A DNA stretch of 64,000 bases from JAXFQS01 sp034178815. GTDB lineage: Bacteria > Verrucomicrobiota > Kiritimatiellia > RFP12 > DVOR01. The translations under genes and the position numbers were made by a program. The DNA lies in the NCBI GenBank assembly GCA_034178815.1, contig JAXFQS010000084.1, positions 1 to 64,000 on the forward strand, written 5' to 3'. Below, piece by piece: positions 27,359-38,282 of this stretch. The notes beneath the pieces were generated by a model. That model was not told the origin of the DNA and searched no databases. It saw nothing but the letters and a program-made list of their open reading frames with translations. Each line of letters begins with the position of its first letter. Position 1 is the first letter of the stretch.

Positions 27359-29443
27359 TTAGTGAACCTTGCCTTCAGCCTTGCGCTTCTCGATGATCTT
27401 TTCCGACAACTCGAAGGGAACACCCTCGTAGCGATCGAAGACCATCGTGAACGAACCGCGTCCCTGAGTCAGCGTGCGAATGGCGTTGGAGTAGCCGAAC
27501 ATCTCGCCCAACGGTACATGCCCATGGACTAGAAGCGAACCGCCCTTGGAATCCATGCCATCGACGCGGCCGCGACGCTGGCAGAGAGACCCGGATGCCG
27601 CGCCCATGTAGTCTTCGGGGACGGACACTTCAACATTCATTACCGGCTCGAGCAACTGGGGATTGGCCTTAAGGAAGCCCTGCTTGAAGGCCTGGCGGGC
27701 GGCTTCAATAAAGGCGAACTCGCTTGAGTCGACCTCGTGGAAGGAGCCGTCATAGACTGTCACCTTGACATCGACAACTGGATATCCCGCAACGGGGCCG
27801 GATGCCAGCGCGCGAATAATGCCTTTCTCGACGGCGGGAATATACTCGCCCGGGATTGCGCCACCCTTGACCTCGTTGACGAAGGCAAAGCCTTTGCCGG
27901 GGTCTTGGGGCTCGATGCGGATGCAGACATGACCGTACTGACCGCGACCGCCGGACTGTTTGGCGTGCTTGTATTCCGCCTCGACAGAGTGACGAATGGT
28001 TTCGCGGTAGGCGACTTCGGGGCGACCGACCTGGCAGGCGACATTGAACTCGCGGCGGAGGCGGTCGACGATAATCTCAAGGTGCAACTCACCCATACCG
28101 GAGATGACGGTTTCGGAGGTCTCTTGGTCGAAGGCGACGGTGAAGGTCGGGTCTTCCTGAGCCAGGGCATGGAGGGCGTTGCCGAGTTTCTCGTTGTCCT
28201 GTCGCGAGTCGGGCTTGATAGCGACGGAGATAACGGGCGCAGGGAACTCGATGGCTTCGAGAACAATGGGGTTGGCCTTGTCGCAGAGCGTATCGCCGGT
28301 GCGGGTCTTGCCGAGGCCGACAACCGCGACGATATCGCCGGTGTGGGCGTCTTCGAGGGCTTCCTGCCGGTTGGCGTGCATGCGGAAGAGGCGGCCGATG
28401 CGGGCAGATGCGCCGAGAGTGGAGTTGTAGATTTCCTGTCCGACGCTGAGGGTACCGGAGTAGATGCGCACGAAGGTAATCTTGCCCATGTGCTTGTCGG
28501 CCATAATCTTGAAGGCCAGACCGCAGAAGGGGGCATCATCGGCTGGTTCGCGCACGACGGTGGGGTCGTCTTGGGACTTGACGGCGCCGATGTCGAGCGG
28601 ACTGGGGAGGAACATTACGACGGCGTCGAGGAGAAGCTGGACGCCTTTGTTCTTGAATGCGGTGCCGCAATAGGCGGGGACGATTGCGCGGTTGATGCAG
28701 CCTTTGCGCAGGCCTTTGATGATGTCTTCTTTGGAGAGGGTGCCTTCCTCGAAGAACTTGTTCATAAGTTCTTCGTCCTGCTCGGCGGCCTTTTCAATCA
28801 TCTCCTGACGGGCGGCCTGACACTCTTCGAGGATGTCGGCGGGGATGTCTTTGATGATTTCGGTGGTGCCTTTGTCCTTCTCGTCGAAGTAGACGGCGTG
28901 CCATTCAAGGAGGTCGACGAGGCCCTGGAAGGTTTCGCCGGCGCCAATCGGCCAGACCATTTTGACGGGGTTGCCTTTAAGGTTGGTCTCGACCTCTTTG
29001 ACTACGCGATGGTAGTCGGCGCCAATGCGGTCCATTTTGTTGACGAAGACGAGTTTGGGAACCTCGTATTTCTCGGACTGGCGCCAGACTTGCTCGGACT
29101 GGGGCTGAACGCCGCCGACGGCGCAGAAGAGGGCGACGGCGCCATCGAGCACGCGCAGGGAGCGTTCGACTTCGGCGGTGAAGTCGACATGTCCGGGGGT
29201 GTCGATGAGGGAAATCTGGTAGTCGTGCCACATGACGGCGGTGGCGGCGGAGGTAATGGTGATGCCGCGCTCTTGCTCTTGCACCATCCAGTCCATAGTG
29301 GCGGCGCCTTCGTGGACTTCGCCGATTTTGTGGGTCTTGCCGGAATAGAAGAGGATGCGTTCGCTGGTTGTGGTTTTGCCGGCATCGATATGGGCCATAA
29401 TGCCGATGTTGCGAATCTTGTCAAGGGGGATTTTTCTTGCCAT
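27359..29443 (-). CDS. fusA: elongation factor G
   Basis: This 694-residue translocase GTPase has G1 [10 protein letters not shown], switch-region [11 protein letters not shown]3 DTPGHVDF and G4 NKMDRIGAD, followed by domains II-V at normal length. The start [18 protein letters not shown] is the usual one. There is no str-operon context (no rpsL, rpsG or tuf), so the gene stands apart and is followed by secG. A good promoter lies upstream. Confidence 0.97.
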   Translation of the reverse strand: MARKIPLDKIRNIGIMAHIDAGKTTTSERILFYSGKTHKIGEVHEGAATMDWMVQEQERGITITSAATAVMWHDYQISLIDTPGHVDFTAEVERSLRVLDGAVALFCAVGGVQPQSEQVWRQSEKYEVPKLVFVNKMDRIGADYHRVVKEVETNLKGNPVKMVWPIGAGETFQGLVDLLEWHAVYFDEKDKGTTEIIKDIPADILEECQAARQEMIEKAAEQDEELMNKFFEEGTLSKEDIIKGLRKGCINRAIVPAYCGTAFKNKGVQLLLDAVVMFLPSPLDIGAVKSQDDPTVVREPADDAPFCGLAFKIMADKHMGKITFVRIYSGTLSVGQEIYNSTLGASARIGRLFRMHANRQEALEDAHTGDIVAVVGLGKTRTGDTLCDKANPIVLEAIEFPAPVISVAIKPDSRQDNEKLGNALHALAQEDPTFTVAFDQETSETVISGMGELHLEIIVDRLRREFNVACQVGRPEVAYRETIRHSVEAEYKHAKQSGGRGQYGHVCIRIEPQDPGKGFAFVNEVKGGAIPGEYIPAVEKGIIRALASGPVAGYPVVDVKVTVYDGSFHEVDSSEFAFIEAARQAFKQGFLKANPQLLEPVMNVEVSVPEDYMGAASGSLCQRRGRVDGMDSKGGSLLVHGHVPLGEMFGYSNAIRTLTQGRGSFTMVFDRYEGVPFELSEKIIEKRKAEGKVH

Positions 29444-29478
29444 CAGGGACTCCAGGGTACTGGTAGGGTAAAGTCGAG

Positions 29479-29507
29479 AGGATAGCAAAAGCGGGCGCCG
29501 GACGCAA
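29479..29507 (-). promoter_or_regulatory. promoter for fusA-secG
   Basis: On the minus strand: TTGCGT (29507-29502), 17 bases, TATCCT (29484-29479). The leader to the fusA ATG would be about 30 bases and includes GGAG. Confidence 0.65.
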
Positions 29508-29527
29508 GGAAAAAGTGGCGGGGGCGG

Positions 29528-30127
29528 CTAGTTGGGGCGGGATTCGCGGCAAACGGTGATTTTGACGGCGGTAGCGATATCGAGGTTTTGAAGGCCTACG
29601 GGGGTAGTGTAGAGGCGCTCGGCGTCGGTAACGGGGCTGGGATGGTCGAGAGGGACGCCGACGAGGGCGCCGCGATGGAAGCCGTTCTGCTTGAGGCTTT
29701 CGCGCAAGGGGGTGGCGCTGATGCGCACGACGCGTGCGGTCTCACCGGTCTGGAGGCGGTTGAGGGTGGTGAAGTGGATGAAGGCGTTGAGTTTCTCAAA
29801 GGCGAGTTCGTCGAAACTGTGTTCGAGTTTGCAGGCGAGTTCGTCGGCGTGGCGCTCCTCTAATTTAAGGTAATGGCGAAGGAAGTAGCGCAGGGTGTGG
29901 TGGCGGGAGAGAATCTCGTCGGCCAACTGCTGGCCTTTTGGGGTGAGGCGGACTGGCTTGTAACTTTCGTATTCGACGAGCCCTTGATCGGTCAGCACGC
30001 GCATTGCCACGGAAACCGAGGGCATACGCACGCCGAGTTTCGCGGCGACATCGCTGACATGGGCGTGGCCGTGCAGTTCGATGGCCTCGGCAATGGCCTC
30101 CAAATAGTCCTCGTTGCTGGGTGTCAT
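29528..30127 (-). CDS. DtxR/MntR-family metal-dependent regulator
   Basis: This 199-residue protein has the DtxR layout. An N-terminal winged helix (SNEDYLEAIAEA... VSDVAAKLGVRMPSVS) is followed by a dimerisation/metal-binding region with HHTLRYFLRHYL and HADELACKLEH, and a C-terminal FeoA/SH3-like domain (TGETARVVRIS... AVKITV). Such regulators repress metal uptake genes when Mn2+ or Fe2+ is bound. The start at 30127 is preferred over the ATG nine bases upstream. The -10 box at 30135-30140 overlaps that ATG and places the mRNA start at 30127, so the message is probably leaderless. Confidence 0.9.
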   Translation of the reverse strand: MTPSNEDYLEAIAEAIELHGHAHVSDVAAKLGVRMPSVSVAMRVLTDQGLVEYESYKPVRLTPKGQQLADEILSRHHTLRYFLRHYLKLEERHADELACKLEHSFDELAFEKLNAFIHFTTLNRLQTGETARVVRISATPLRESLKQNGFHRGALVGVPLDHPSPVTDAERLYTTPVGLQNLDIATAVKITVCRESRPN

Positions 30128-30134
30128 TGGCGCC

Positions 30135-30163
30135 ATATTAGCAGAAGCAAACATTCTTCTCAA
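30135..30163 (-). promoter_or_regulatory. promoter for the DtxR-type gene, probably leaderless
   Basis: On the minus strand: TTGAGA (30163-30158), 17 bases, TAATAT (30140-30135), then 7 bases to the ATG at 30127. No Shine-Dalgarno sequence is present. Confidence 0.65.
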
Positions 30164-30320
30164 GCCAAATCGCCCCGCACTCGGGAAAGATTGCAACCAT
30201 CGCCCCCGACTCCCACCAAAGACCATCCCCCGAACCTGCCAATCACCTCCCCCATCTCCTGTCTACCGACCGCCCTCAGAGTTTCCTACGAAACAAATGC
30301 CCGCGTGCCCCGCTTTTGGC

Positions 30321-30349
30321 TTGTTTTTCGCCTTGAAAAGTGCTATTAT
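30321..30349 (+). promoter_or_regulatory. promoter for rpsA
   Basis: TTGTTT (30321-30326), 17 bases, TATTAT (30344-30349). The leader to the ATG at 30508 would be about 150 bases. Confidence 0.65.
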
Positions 30350-30507
30350 CTCGATTTTTCCGCATTCGGAGAAAAGACCGTGCGCCCGAGGCGAGTGCCA
30401 TCGGGACTCTCGTGCGGCCCCATCCACAACCCACAGGGCAGAACGCGGGAACTCCAGCCATGCCGGCCGGAGCCGTATAGCGCGTTCCGCTCGAAAGCAT
30501 CCAACTA

Positions 30508-32253
<1,746 letters not shown>

Positions 32254-32276
32254 GGTCAGGTTCTGACCTTGGAACG

Positions 32277-32315
32277 GCAGGGCGCAATGGCTCCATAAGG
32301 GGCTTTGCGCCCTGC
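32277..32315 (+). terminator. hairpin between rpsA and tyrS
   Basis: GCAGGGCGCAA (32277-32287) pairs perfectly with TTGCGCCCTGC (32305-32315). No T-run follows, so it may be an attenuator or mRNA-stability element rather than a full terminator. Confidence 0.5.
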
Positions 32316-32335
32316 TTCACTTGAGGAGGATGATG

Positions 32336-33622
32336 ATGACGCTTTTCAAGATGCTTCAGGCGCGGCACTTAGTCGAGGCGCACACCTGTTCTGCCGAAGA
32401 GATGGAGCGGTTGCTGGAGCAGCCGTTGACGGTCTATGCGGGTTTTGATCCGACGGCGGAGTGTCTGCAGGCGGGGAATTTCGTGACGATTATGACGCTG
32501 GCGCATTTGCAGCGTGCGGGGCACAAGGTGATTGCGCTTGTGGGCGGGGCGACGGGGATGATTGGGGATCCGTCGGGGCGTTCTTCGGAGCGGAATATGC
32601 TGACGGAGGAGCAGGTTCACCGCAATTTGGAGGGGATCAAGGAGAACCTGTCGCGGTTTCTGGACTTTGAGGGGAAGTGCGGGAATCCGGCGGTATTGGT
32701 GAACAATTACGATTGGTACAAGGGGTACGGGCTGATTCCTTTTCTGAGGGAGGTGGGGACGCTGTTCCGGATGCGGCCGATGCTGTCGAAGGATTCGGTT
32801 CAAAAGCGTCTGAATGCGGAGAACAATGGTATGAGTTTCACGGAGTTCTCGTACCAGATTCTCCAAGGGTATGATTTCTACCATTTGCGCAAGGAGTACG
32901 GGTGCTCGCTTGAGGTGGGTGGTTCTGACCAGTGGGGGAACATCACGGCGGGGACGGATTTGATTCATCGTGTGCTGGGGCCGGATGCCGTGGCGAATGG
33001 TCTGACATTCCCGCTGGTGTGCGATGCGAACGGGCAGAAGTTCGGCAAGTCGGCGGGCAACGCAATCTTCTTGAACAAGGAGAAGACGAGTGTCTACGAT
33101 TTCTACCAGTTCTTCCTGCGGACGCTCGATGCGGATGTCATTCGGTACTTGAAGATTTTCACCTTCCTCCCGCTGGAACGGATTGCGGAACTGGAGCAGT
33201 GTGTCGCGAGGGAGCCGGAACGGCGCGAGGCGCAGCGTGTCTTGGCCGAGGAGTTGACGCGCACCGTCCACGGGGAGGATGGTTTGCGGGCGGCGCAGCG
33301 GGCGGCTTCGGTGCTGTTCGGGGGAAGTCTGGACGGGTTGTCGGCCGAGGAATTGGAATCAATCTTCAAAGAGGTTCCTTCGGCGGTACTGCCCCGTGAG
33401 CAGGTGGTGGGGCACCCGGTATTCGAGGTGGCCGCCGCGGCGGGCTTTTTCTCAAGCAAGGGCGAAGCGCGCCGGTTGGCCCGGCAGGGAGGGCTGAATC
33501 TGAACAATGCCAAGGCGGGCGAAGGGCGGACGGTTGCCGATGCCGACCTCATCGGCGGGCGCTTGGCGGTTGTGCGGCAGGGTAGGAAGAACTACTTCCT
33601 GCTGAAGGTCGTAGCGCAATAG
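32336..33622 (+). CDS. tyrS: tyrosyl-tRNA synthetase with altered HIGH motif
   Basis: This 428-residue class I synthetase has the TyrRS-specific YAGFDPTAECL, ALVGGATGMIGDPSG, NNYDWY, FSYQILQGYDF, GGSDQWGNI, the KMSKS loop as KFGKS (235-239) and a C-terminal S4 RNA-binding domain. The HIGH motif is replaced by QAGN (Gln45 to Asn48), so both ATP-contacting histidines are missing. AGGAGG at 32324-32329 sets the ATG at 32336 among several nearby in-frame starts. It is preceded by rpsA and its hairpin. Confidence 0.95.
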   Translation: MTLFKMLQARHLVEAHTCSAEEMERLLEQPLTVYAGFDPTAECLQAGNFVTIMTLAHLQRAGHKVIALVGGATGMIGDPSGRSSERNMLTEEQVHRNLEGIKENLSRFLDFEGKCGNPAVLVNNYDWYKGYGLIPFLREVGTLFRMRPMLSKDSVQKRLNAENNGMSFTEFSYQILQGYDFYHLRKEYGCSLEVGGSDQWGNITAGTDLIHRVLGPDAVANGLTFPLVCDANGQKFGKSAGNAIFLNKEKTSVYDFYQFFLRTLDADVIRYLKIFTFLPLERIAELEQCVAREPERREAQRVLAEELTRTVHGEDGLRAAQRAASVLFGGSLDGLSAEELESIFKEVPSAVLPREQVVGHPVFEVAAAAGFFSSKGEARRLARQGGLNLNNAKAGEGRTVADADLIGGRLAVVRQGRKNYFLLKVVAQ

Positions 33623-33640
33623 GCGACTGCTCGGGGGAGC

Positions 33641-33732
33641 GGTTCCTAGCAATCCAACGGAGGCGGAGGTAGACACCTTGCGGGGATAGCGGTGCCTATC
33701 CAACGCCCCGGAAGGTTGCAACCTTTCGGGGG
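33641..33732 (+). repeat. dispersed intergenic elements upstream of the GH28 gene
   Basis: Units are GGTTCCTAGC (33641-33650), AGGTAGACACCT followed by TGCGGGG (33667-33685), GGTGCCTATCC (33691-33701) and the perfect 12-bp palindrome AGGTTGCAACCT followed by TTCGGGGG (33713-33732). Two units thus share the form AGGTnGnnACCTTnCGGGG. Confidence 0.75.
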
Positions 33733-33765
33733 TGAAGATGGGGATGCACTAAAGGGAGGTCTGAT

Positions 33766-35265
33766 ATGGAAGGAAGCGGAACAGTAAAGCGAATTGTGTT
33801 GCTGCTCGCGTGCGCACAGGCGGCGGTGGCGGCAGAAGTCGGCGGATTTTCGGTCTCGTGGAATGGGCGTCCGCTTAAGGTTCATCCGGCGCGGGTCTCG
33901 GCTTACCCGATGAACCAGGTTTGGGCGGGATACCAACGCCCAATCGAGCAGACCCGGATGGCATCGTTCATATCTTTCGATATGGATGGCGCGGGCGAAC
34001 TTGCTGTCGCCATTCCCGAGGGCCAAACCAACGCCACGCCCATTTTGCTTCCCCTCTCGCGCAACTGGTCGACACGCACCGAAGGCGGAAAGTTCCGGAT
34101 TGCCATCGACCACCCGCAACAATTCGTGCTCAAGTTCGGCATCGAAGGTGAAGAACTACAGGTCTTTGCCAACCCGAGATTCGCCCGACCGGAAGGGAAG
34201 CAAATCACCTACTTCGGACCAGGCGAACACCATGTCGGACTCATAGCCCCCGCCAGCGGAGAGACCATCGTCATCGATGAAGGCGCGGTTGTCTACGGGG
34301 CCATTCAAATCTTCCACGCCGAGAATGTCAAAGTAGTCGGGAGAGGTATTCTCGACGCCTCCTTCCTCCAGCGGGCGCAAACGAATTCCGCCGCCTATGC
34401 CAACGCCGTGCGCGCCGGATTCACACCTTCCCAGTACGGTGCCGAGATGGGGGTCACGGCGTTCACATGCGCCTGGGCGACCAATATCCTCGTAGAGGGC
34501 ATCACCATTCGCGACCCACCGCGCTGGACGATGATTGTGCGCACGCAGTCCAAAAGGGTCACCATAGACAATGTGAAGATAGTCGGTTGCTGGCGCTACA
34601 ACGCGGATGGGATCAATGTGTGCGCATCCGAAGATGTTGTCATCCGGAACTGCTATCTGCGCACTTTTGATGACTGTATCATTGCACGCGGCTCCTACCT
34701 GGACAAGAGTGGGCCGGTCACCCGCAATCTGCTTGCGGAGAATTGCGTTCTCTGGTGCGACTGGGGGAAATGTCTTGAAGTCTGGGCGGGCGGGAGGCCC
34801 TGCACGATAGAGGAGGTCTCATTCCGCAATATTGCCTGCATCAGTCCCGATGAGATTGTCGCCGATGTCACCACTTGGTACGGCTCCTCCAACACCGTCA
34901 TCCGCAACATTTGTTTTGAAAACATTGCTGTGGACTACTGGAGGAAGTACCCTGCCGCGCACTTCCAACGCGCACCGGAGGACACCGTTTTCCATGGGAA
35001 GTTGAGGGATTCTTCCAACCTCATCGTGGTCGATGTGGCCAGTTACGGCCATGATCTTGGCAATCAGAAATACCGTCCTGCCGAAGACCTTTCTCCGTTC
35101 AAAGTTCTCTACGAAAATCTCACCTTCAAGAACTTCACCGTGCACGGCAATCCCCCTCGCCTGACGGGTCGCATCGATGGCTCGTCCGCGCCACACACCA
35201 TCCGCGCCGTTCGTCTGGAAGGTATGCCCGAGGGGCTCGATTTGAAAATGAGCGGGGTTGACTAG
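33766..35265 (+). CDS. secreted GH28-family (polygalacturonase-like) protein
   Basis: This 499-residue protein has a signal peptide (core IVLLLACAQAAVA) and a right-handed beta-helix. The GH28 acidic residues are present with the expected spacing: Asp281 in YNADGIN, then Asp302 and Asp303 in TFDDCI, 21 residues on. The GHG loop that carries the catalytic-region His in pectinases reads WGK instead, so the substrate may not be pectin. GGGAGG lies just upstream of the ATG. Convergent with recO. Confidence 0.87.
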   Translation: MEGSGTVKRIVLLLACAQAAVAAEVGGFSVSWNGRPLKVHPARVSAYPMNQVWAGYQRPIEQTRMASFISFDMDGAGELAVAIPEGQTNATPILLPLSRNWSTRTEGGKFRIAIDHPQQFVLKFGIEGEELQVFANPRFARPEGKQITYFGPGEHHVGLIAPASGETIVIDEGAVVYGAIQIFHAENVKVVGRGILDASFLQRAQTNSAAYANAVRAGFTPSQYGAEMGVTAFTCAWATNILVEGITIRDPPRWTMIVRTQSKRVTIDNVKIVGCWRYNADGINVCASEDVVIRNCYLRTFDDCIIARGSYLDKSGPVTRNLLAENCVLWCDWGKCLEVWAGGRPCTIEEVSFRNIACISPDEIVADVTTWYGSSNTVIRNICFENIAVDYWRKYPAAHFQRAPEDTVFHGKLRDSSNLIVVDVASYGHDLGNQKYRPAEDLSPFKVLYENLTFKNFTVHGNPPRLTGRIDGSSAPHTIRAVRLEGMPEGLDLKMSGVD

Positions 35266-35274
35266 CCAACGCGT

Positions 35275-35351
35275 CGACCTCCGGCACAGGTTCCTACCTG
35301 TCGCCCCCTATGGTATCAACCTCCGGGAGACAGCCGAAGCAACCTTTGGGG
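35275..35351 (+). repeat. dispersed intergenic elements between GH28 gene and recO
   Basis: CAGGTTCCTACCTG (35287-35300) is an inverted repeat with a 4-base loop. GGTATCAACCTCCGGGAG (35312-35329) and AGCAACCTTTGGGG (35338-35351) follow at 22-25 base spacing. A further degenerate unit runs into the 3' end of recO. The flanking genes converge, so no promoter is expected here. Confidence 0.7.
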
Positions 35352-35365
35352 AACTAAGGTGCGTA

Positions 35366-36118
35366 TCAATGTCCGGCAATCAGTTCCAGACAGATGCGGC
35401 GGGAGAGCAGCGGCAATTCCAGTTGCGCGCGCAGGATCATCCCCACCAGGCGCACGATCGGTTGCACGGCGGACGGGCTCTCCGGGAGGTCAGAGGAAAG
35501 CCCCGACCAAAGCCGTCCGGTCAACCGGATGAAGTCCTCGGCTACCTGGCGCGGAAGTCGGACGCTGCCGGGCTCCTCCTGCTCGAGAAAACACCCGTGG
35601 AGGTAGGAGAAGTTCGGCCACGCGGCCCCCTGCAGGACACCGTTTCCGTCCAACTTCGGCAAGAGCCCGAGATCCAACAGCAGATGGAGTTCATAGTCGA
35701 GCAGCACGACCGAAAGAGGGCGGCGCGGGGTGGATTCAAGCGCGTCAAGCGTTGATTCCAGTAGCGCGAAAATGGTTGGATTGGCCTGCTCCGGCTGAAG
35801 AACCGTCAGCGTCAGATCGCACAGATAACTCGCCGCGCAAACCGCCCGCCAGTCCGATCGGAGTCCTTCCCTCAGACGAATCGGCACGCACTCGCGCAGG
35901 GGATTCACCTCCTTCAGCCGATCCTGGTAGACGACAATTTCGCAAGTGTAGAAAAGGTCGTACTGCCCCACAAAACGGCTCTTGCTCCGCAGCGCCCCCT
36001 TGACTGAAGTGGTGACGATTCCCCGCTCCGCCGTGAGCCAGGTCACCATATGGGATGTGCGCGAGAAAGGCGCGATGCGGAGCGGCACCGCGCAATGTTT
36101 AGTCAGATTTCCCGGCAC
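35366..36118 (-). CDS. recO: DNA repair protein RecO
   Basis: This 250-residue protein has the RecO N-terminal OB fold (LRIAPFSRTSHMVTWLTAERG and a KGALRSKSRFVGQYDLF segment) followed by the helical C-terminal domain. RecO loads RecA in the RecFOR pathway. The CxxC zinc site found in some RecO proteins is not evident. It is the last gene of the panB operon, 4 bases after the pfkB-type gene. Confidence 0.9.
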   Translation of the reverse strand: MPGNLTKHCAVPLRIAPFSRTSHMVTWLTAERGIVTTSVKGALRSKSRFVGQYDLFYTCEIVVYQDRLKEVNPLRECVPIRLREGLRSDWRAVCAASYLCDLTLTVLQPEQANPTIFALLESTLDALESTPRRPLSVVLLDYELHLLLDLGLLPKLDGNGVLQGAAWPNFSYLHGCFLEQEEPGSVRLPRQVAEDFIRLTGRLWSGLSSDLPESPSAVQPIVRLVGMILRAQLELPLLSRRICLELIAGH

Positions 36119-36122
36119 GGAT

Positions 36123-37043
36123 CTACGCCAGAGCGCACATACGCTTGAGGGCCGAGAGGCGAACCTCCACCTCCCCGAGATTCAAAGCCTCCAGACGATC
36201 TAGCCCGAACGCCTCGACCCCAAAGGAAGAAACCACCGCCCCCGTCAGCAACGCCTCAACCAACTCCCCGAGATTGCTACCATCCGAACCCATTGCCGCC
36301 AACCTCCCCATAAACGCGCCGGCATACGAATCGCCCGCACCGGTAGGATCCGCGACCGCCTCGACAGGGTAGGCGGGAATGATACGGATATCACCCTCCC
36401 GCGAGAAAAGAAGCGACCCATGCTCCCCCTTCTTGATCGCCACATAGCGCGGCCCCATATCGAGAATCGCCCGTGCACAGTCACGCAACTGCCAGCGACC
36501 GGAGAGCATCCGCGCCTCCTCGTCGTTGACCGAAATCATCGTCACCCGCTCAAGGACTCGCAACAAAGAGGTGCGCGCCGTCTCAATCCAAAGGTTCATC
36601 GTATCGAGCGAGACGAAGCGCAGGGATCGCATCTGCTCAAGCACATGAAGTTGGAGTTCTGGTTGGATATTTCCCAGCAAAAGGTAAGGCGCATCGCGGT
36701 AGGATTCGGGCAAATCGGGCGAAAAGCCTGCCGAGTTCCCAAGTTCCGTGGAGAGCGTACGCCTGTCAATCATATTTGCGCTGTAAACCCCCGACCAGCG
36801 GAATGTCTTTCCCTCCCGAATCTGGATACCTTGCACATCAAGACCATGCACGGAAAGGCGGCGGAGCAACACTTGGGAGAAGTCGGTTCCTGCGATGGCA
36901 ACGGCTCCGGTGGAGGCAAAGAGCGAGGCCGCAACGCCGGCATAGGAAACCGAGCCTCCAAGCAAATTCTGCCTCTTGTCGGTGGGCGTGGCGATGTCAT
37001 CAATACCCAAACTTCCGACGATCACAAGTTGGGGCGAAGCCAT
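36123..37043 (-). CDS. PfkB-family sugar/nucleoside kinase
   Basis: This 306-residue ribokinase-type kinase begins VIVGSLGIDDIATP, with the substrate loop LLGGSVSYAGVAA near 28-40 and the C-terminal ATP/anion-hole signature DPTGAGDSYAGAFMG containing the catalytic Asp. Family members phosphorylate sugars or nucleosides; the substrate cannot be chosen from sequence. The ATG overlaps the aroQ stop (TGATGG). Confidence 0.9.
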   Translation of the reverse strand: MASPQLVIVGSLGIDDIATPTDKRQNLLGGSVSYAGVAASLFASTGAVAIAGTDFSQVLLRRLSVHGLDVQGIQIREGKTFRWSGVYSANMIDRRTLSTELGNSAGFSPDLPESYRDAPYLLLGNIQPELQLHVLEQMRSLRFVSLDTMNLWIETARTSLLRVLERVTMISVNDEEARMLSGRWQLRDCARAILDMGPRYVAIKKGEHGSLLFSREGDIRIIPAYPVEAVADPTGAGDSYAGAFMGRLAAMGSDGSNLGELVEALLTGAVVSSFGVEAFGLDRLEALNLGEVEVRLSALKRMCALA

Positions 37044-37495
37044 CACTTTGCCTCCCCTCCGCGGGCGTAGAGGTCGGCCAGAGCCGAGAGGGCGAGGCAG
37101 TAGCCGAAGCCTCCAAATCCAGTCAACTGTCCGATGCAGACGGCGGCGGTATAGGAGGTCTGTCTAAAGTTTTCGCGGCGGTGAATATTGGAGAGATGGA
37201 CTTCGACGCAAGGGAGTCCGGCGGCGGCGATGGCGTCTCTCAAGGCGATTGAGGTGTGGGTATAGGCGGCGGGGTTGATGACCAATCCATCGTACTTACC
37301 CCTTGACGCGCCGATGAGTTTGACCAATTCACCTTCGACATCGTGCTGAATCCAGGAGACCTCCAGTCCGATGTTTCTACCGTGGGCGACGGCACGGGCC
37401 ATAATGTCGGGCAAAGTTTCGCGCCCGTAGTGTTCGGGCTCGCGCGTGCCGAGAAGGGCGAGGTTGGGGCCGTTGAGGATGAGTACCTTCTTCAT
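37043..37495 (-). CDS. aroQ: type II 3-dehydroquinate dehydratase
   Basis: This 150-residue shikimate-pathway enzyme has the catalytic loop NGPNLALLGTREPEHYG with the key Tyr, the central QHDVEGELV segment, NPAAYTHTSIALRDA with the catalytic His, and EVHLSNIHRRENFR. Length is standard for the dodecameric type II enzyme. It overlaps the PSP1 gene by 4 bases upstream and the pfkB-type gene downstream. Confidence 0.96.
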   Translation of the reverse strand: MKKVLILNGPNLALLGTREPEHYGRETLPDIMARAVAHGRNIGLEVSWIQHDVEGELVKLIGASRGKYDGLVINPAAYTHTSIALRDAIAAAGLPCVEVHLSNIHRRENFRQTSYTAAVCIGQLTGFGGFGYCLALSALADLYARGGEAK

Positions 37496-38274
37496 CTTGG
37501 GTTCTCTCTGGGGTTGGTTGAAATCTCTTTGGCGGGAACGATTTCGCGGCGGTTGTTCTCGAGTTCGAGGGTGACTCGCGCGGATGGAACATTGCGGGAG
37601 ATAAGTTTGGCGCGGGCATCTTTCCACGCGACTGTGGCGCCGTCCGGCGGGAGGCTTTCGCGGGATTGGCGGTAAACTTCCGCCTCGAAGGCATAGCAGC
37701 ATTTGAATTCGCCGCAGAGTCCTGCGGCCGCCTCAGGAACGGGGGCGACACCCTGGAGTCGGAGCATGGCAGGGGTCGGCTGAAGGGCGAGTCCGGCGCG
37801 GGCGCAGCAAATCTCTTGTCCGCAGCAGCCTAGTCCGCCAAGCATCATTGCTTCGCCGCGCGAGCCAATCTGGCGTATGTCGACGCGTAGGCGGTTCTGG
37901 CGCGCGAAGAGTCTCGCTTCGTTCTGCAAATCGACCGTTCCGGAACCGCCGCAGTAGATGCAGAGGCTCCTCTGGTCGAGGGAGATTCGCGCGCCGATGA
38001 GTTTGACGCGGTGCGCGGATTTCCGGAGGATTGTCTGGAAGGCGTCGAAGTATTTCTCGGCCACTTTTCGCCCCGATTCGTAAGCAGCCAAATCCCCGGC
38101 CGAGGCCAACCTCTGGATGGAGAAGGTGGGTTGCTTTCCCTCCGCGAGGCAGCGGCAGAGTCGCCCGACGGTCTCGCCGTATTCGAGGCGCACGACGCAG
38201 GCGGCGCCCGGTGCGAGTTCCAAACCGCCGGGCGCGGCAGCAACCACGCAGGCTCGCCCCTCCGTCTTGACCAT
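37492..38274 (-). CDS. PSP1-domain protein (RicT/YaaT-like)
   Basis: This 260-residue protein has a PSP1 domain with the paired Cys segments GGLGCCGQEICCAR and GLCGEFKCCYAFE, like Bacillus YaaT (RicT), where such cysteines hold Fe-S clusters and the protein affects RNase Y and development. The start is set at ATG 38274, eight bases after the preceding stop; a much longer reading frame upstream is the antisense of the next gene and is rejected. Confidence 0.85.
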   Translation of the reverse strand: MVKTEGRACVVAAAPGGLELAPGAACVVRLEYGETVGRLCRCLAEGKQPTFSIQRLASAGDLAAYESGRKVAEKYFDAFQTILRKSAHRVKLIGARISLDQRSLCIYCGGSGTVDLQNEARLFARQNRLRVDIRQIGSRGEAMMLGGLGCCGQEICCARAGLALQPTPAMLRLQGVAPVPEAAAGLCGEFKCCYAFEAEVYRQSRESLPPDGATVAWKDARAKLISRNVPSARVTLELENNRREIVPAKEISTNPRENPR

Positions 38275-38282
38275 CCACTGGC

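Larger units (their letters stand above)
30128..30507 (+). other. divergent region between the DtxR-type gene and rpsA
   Basis: The gap holds the two divergent promoters and one unit of the dispersed family, GATTGCAACCATCGCCC (30189-30205). It also has a small hairpin GTTTC/GAAAC (30281-30294) and a long rpsA leader from about 30356. The leader can fold: GAGTGCC (30400-30406) with GGGACTC (30410-30416), and GCGGGAAC (30444-30451) with GTTCCGC (30484-30490) around an inner CTCC/GGAG stem. No gene is visible. Confidence 0.5.

Noticed and set aside
27737..29485. Long plus-strand open frame (582 codons) opposite fusA
   Set aside because: It is the exact antisense of a clear EF-G gene; high G+C and biased third positions create such frames. 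Its composition (Gly/Asp/Val-rich) and lack of any domain support this.
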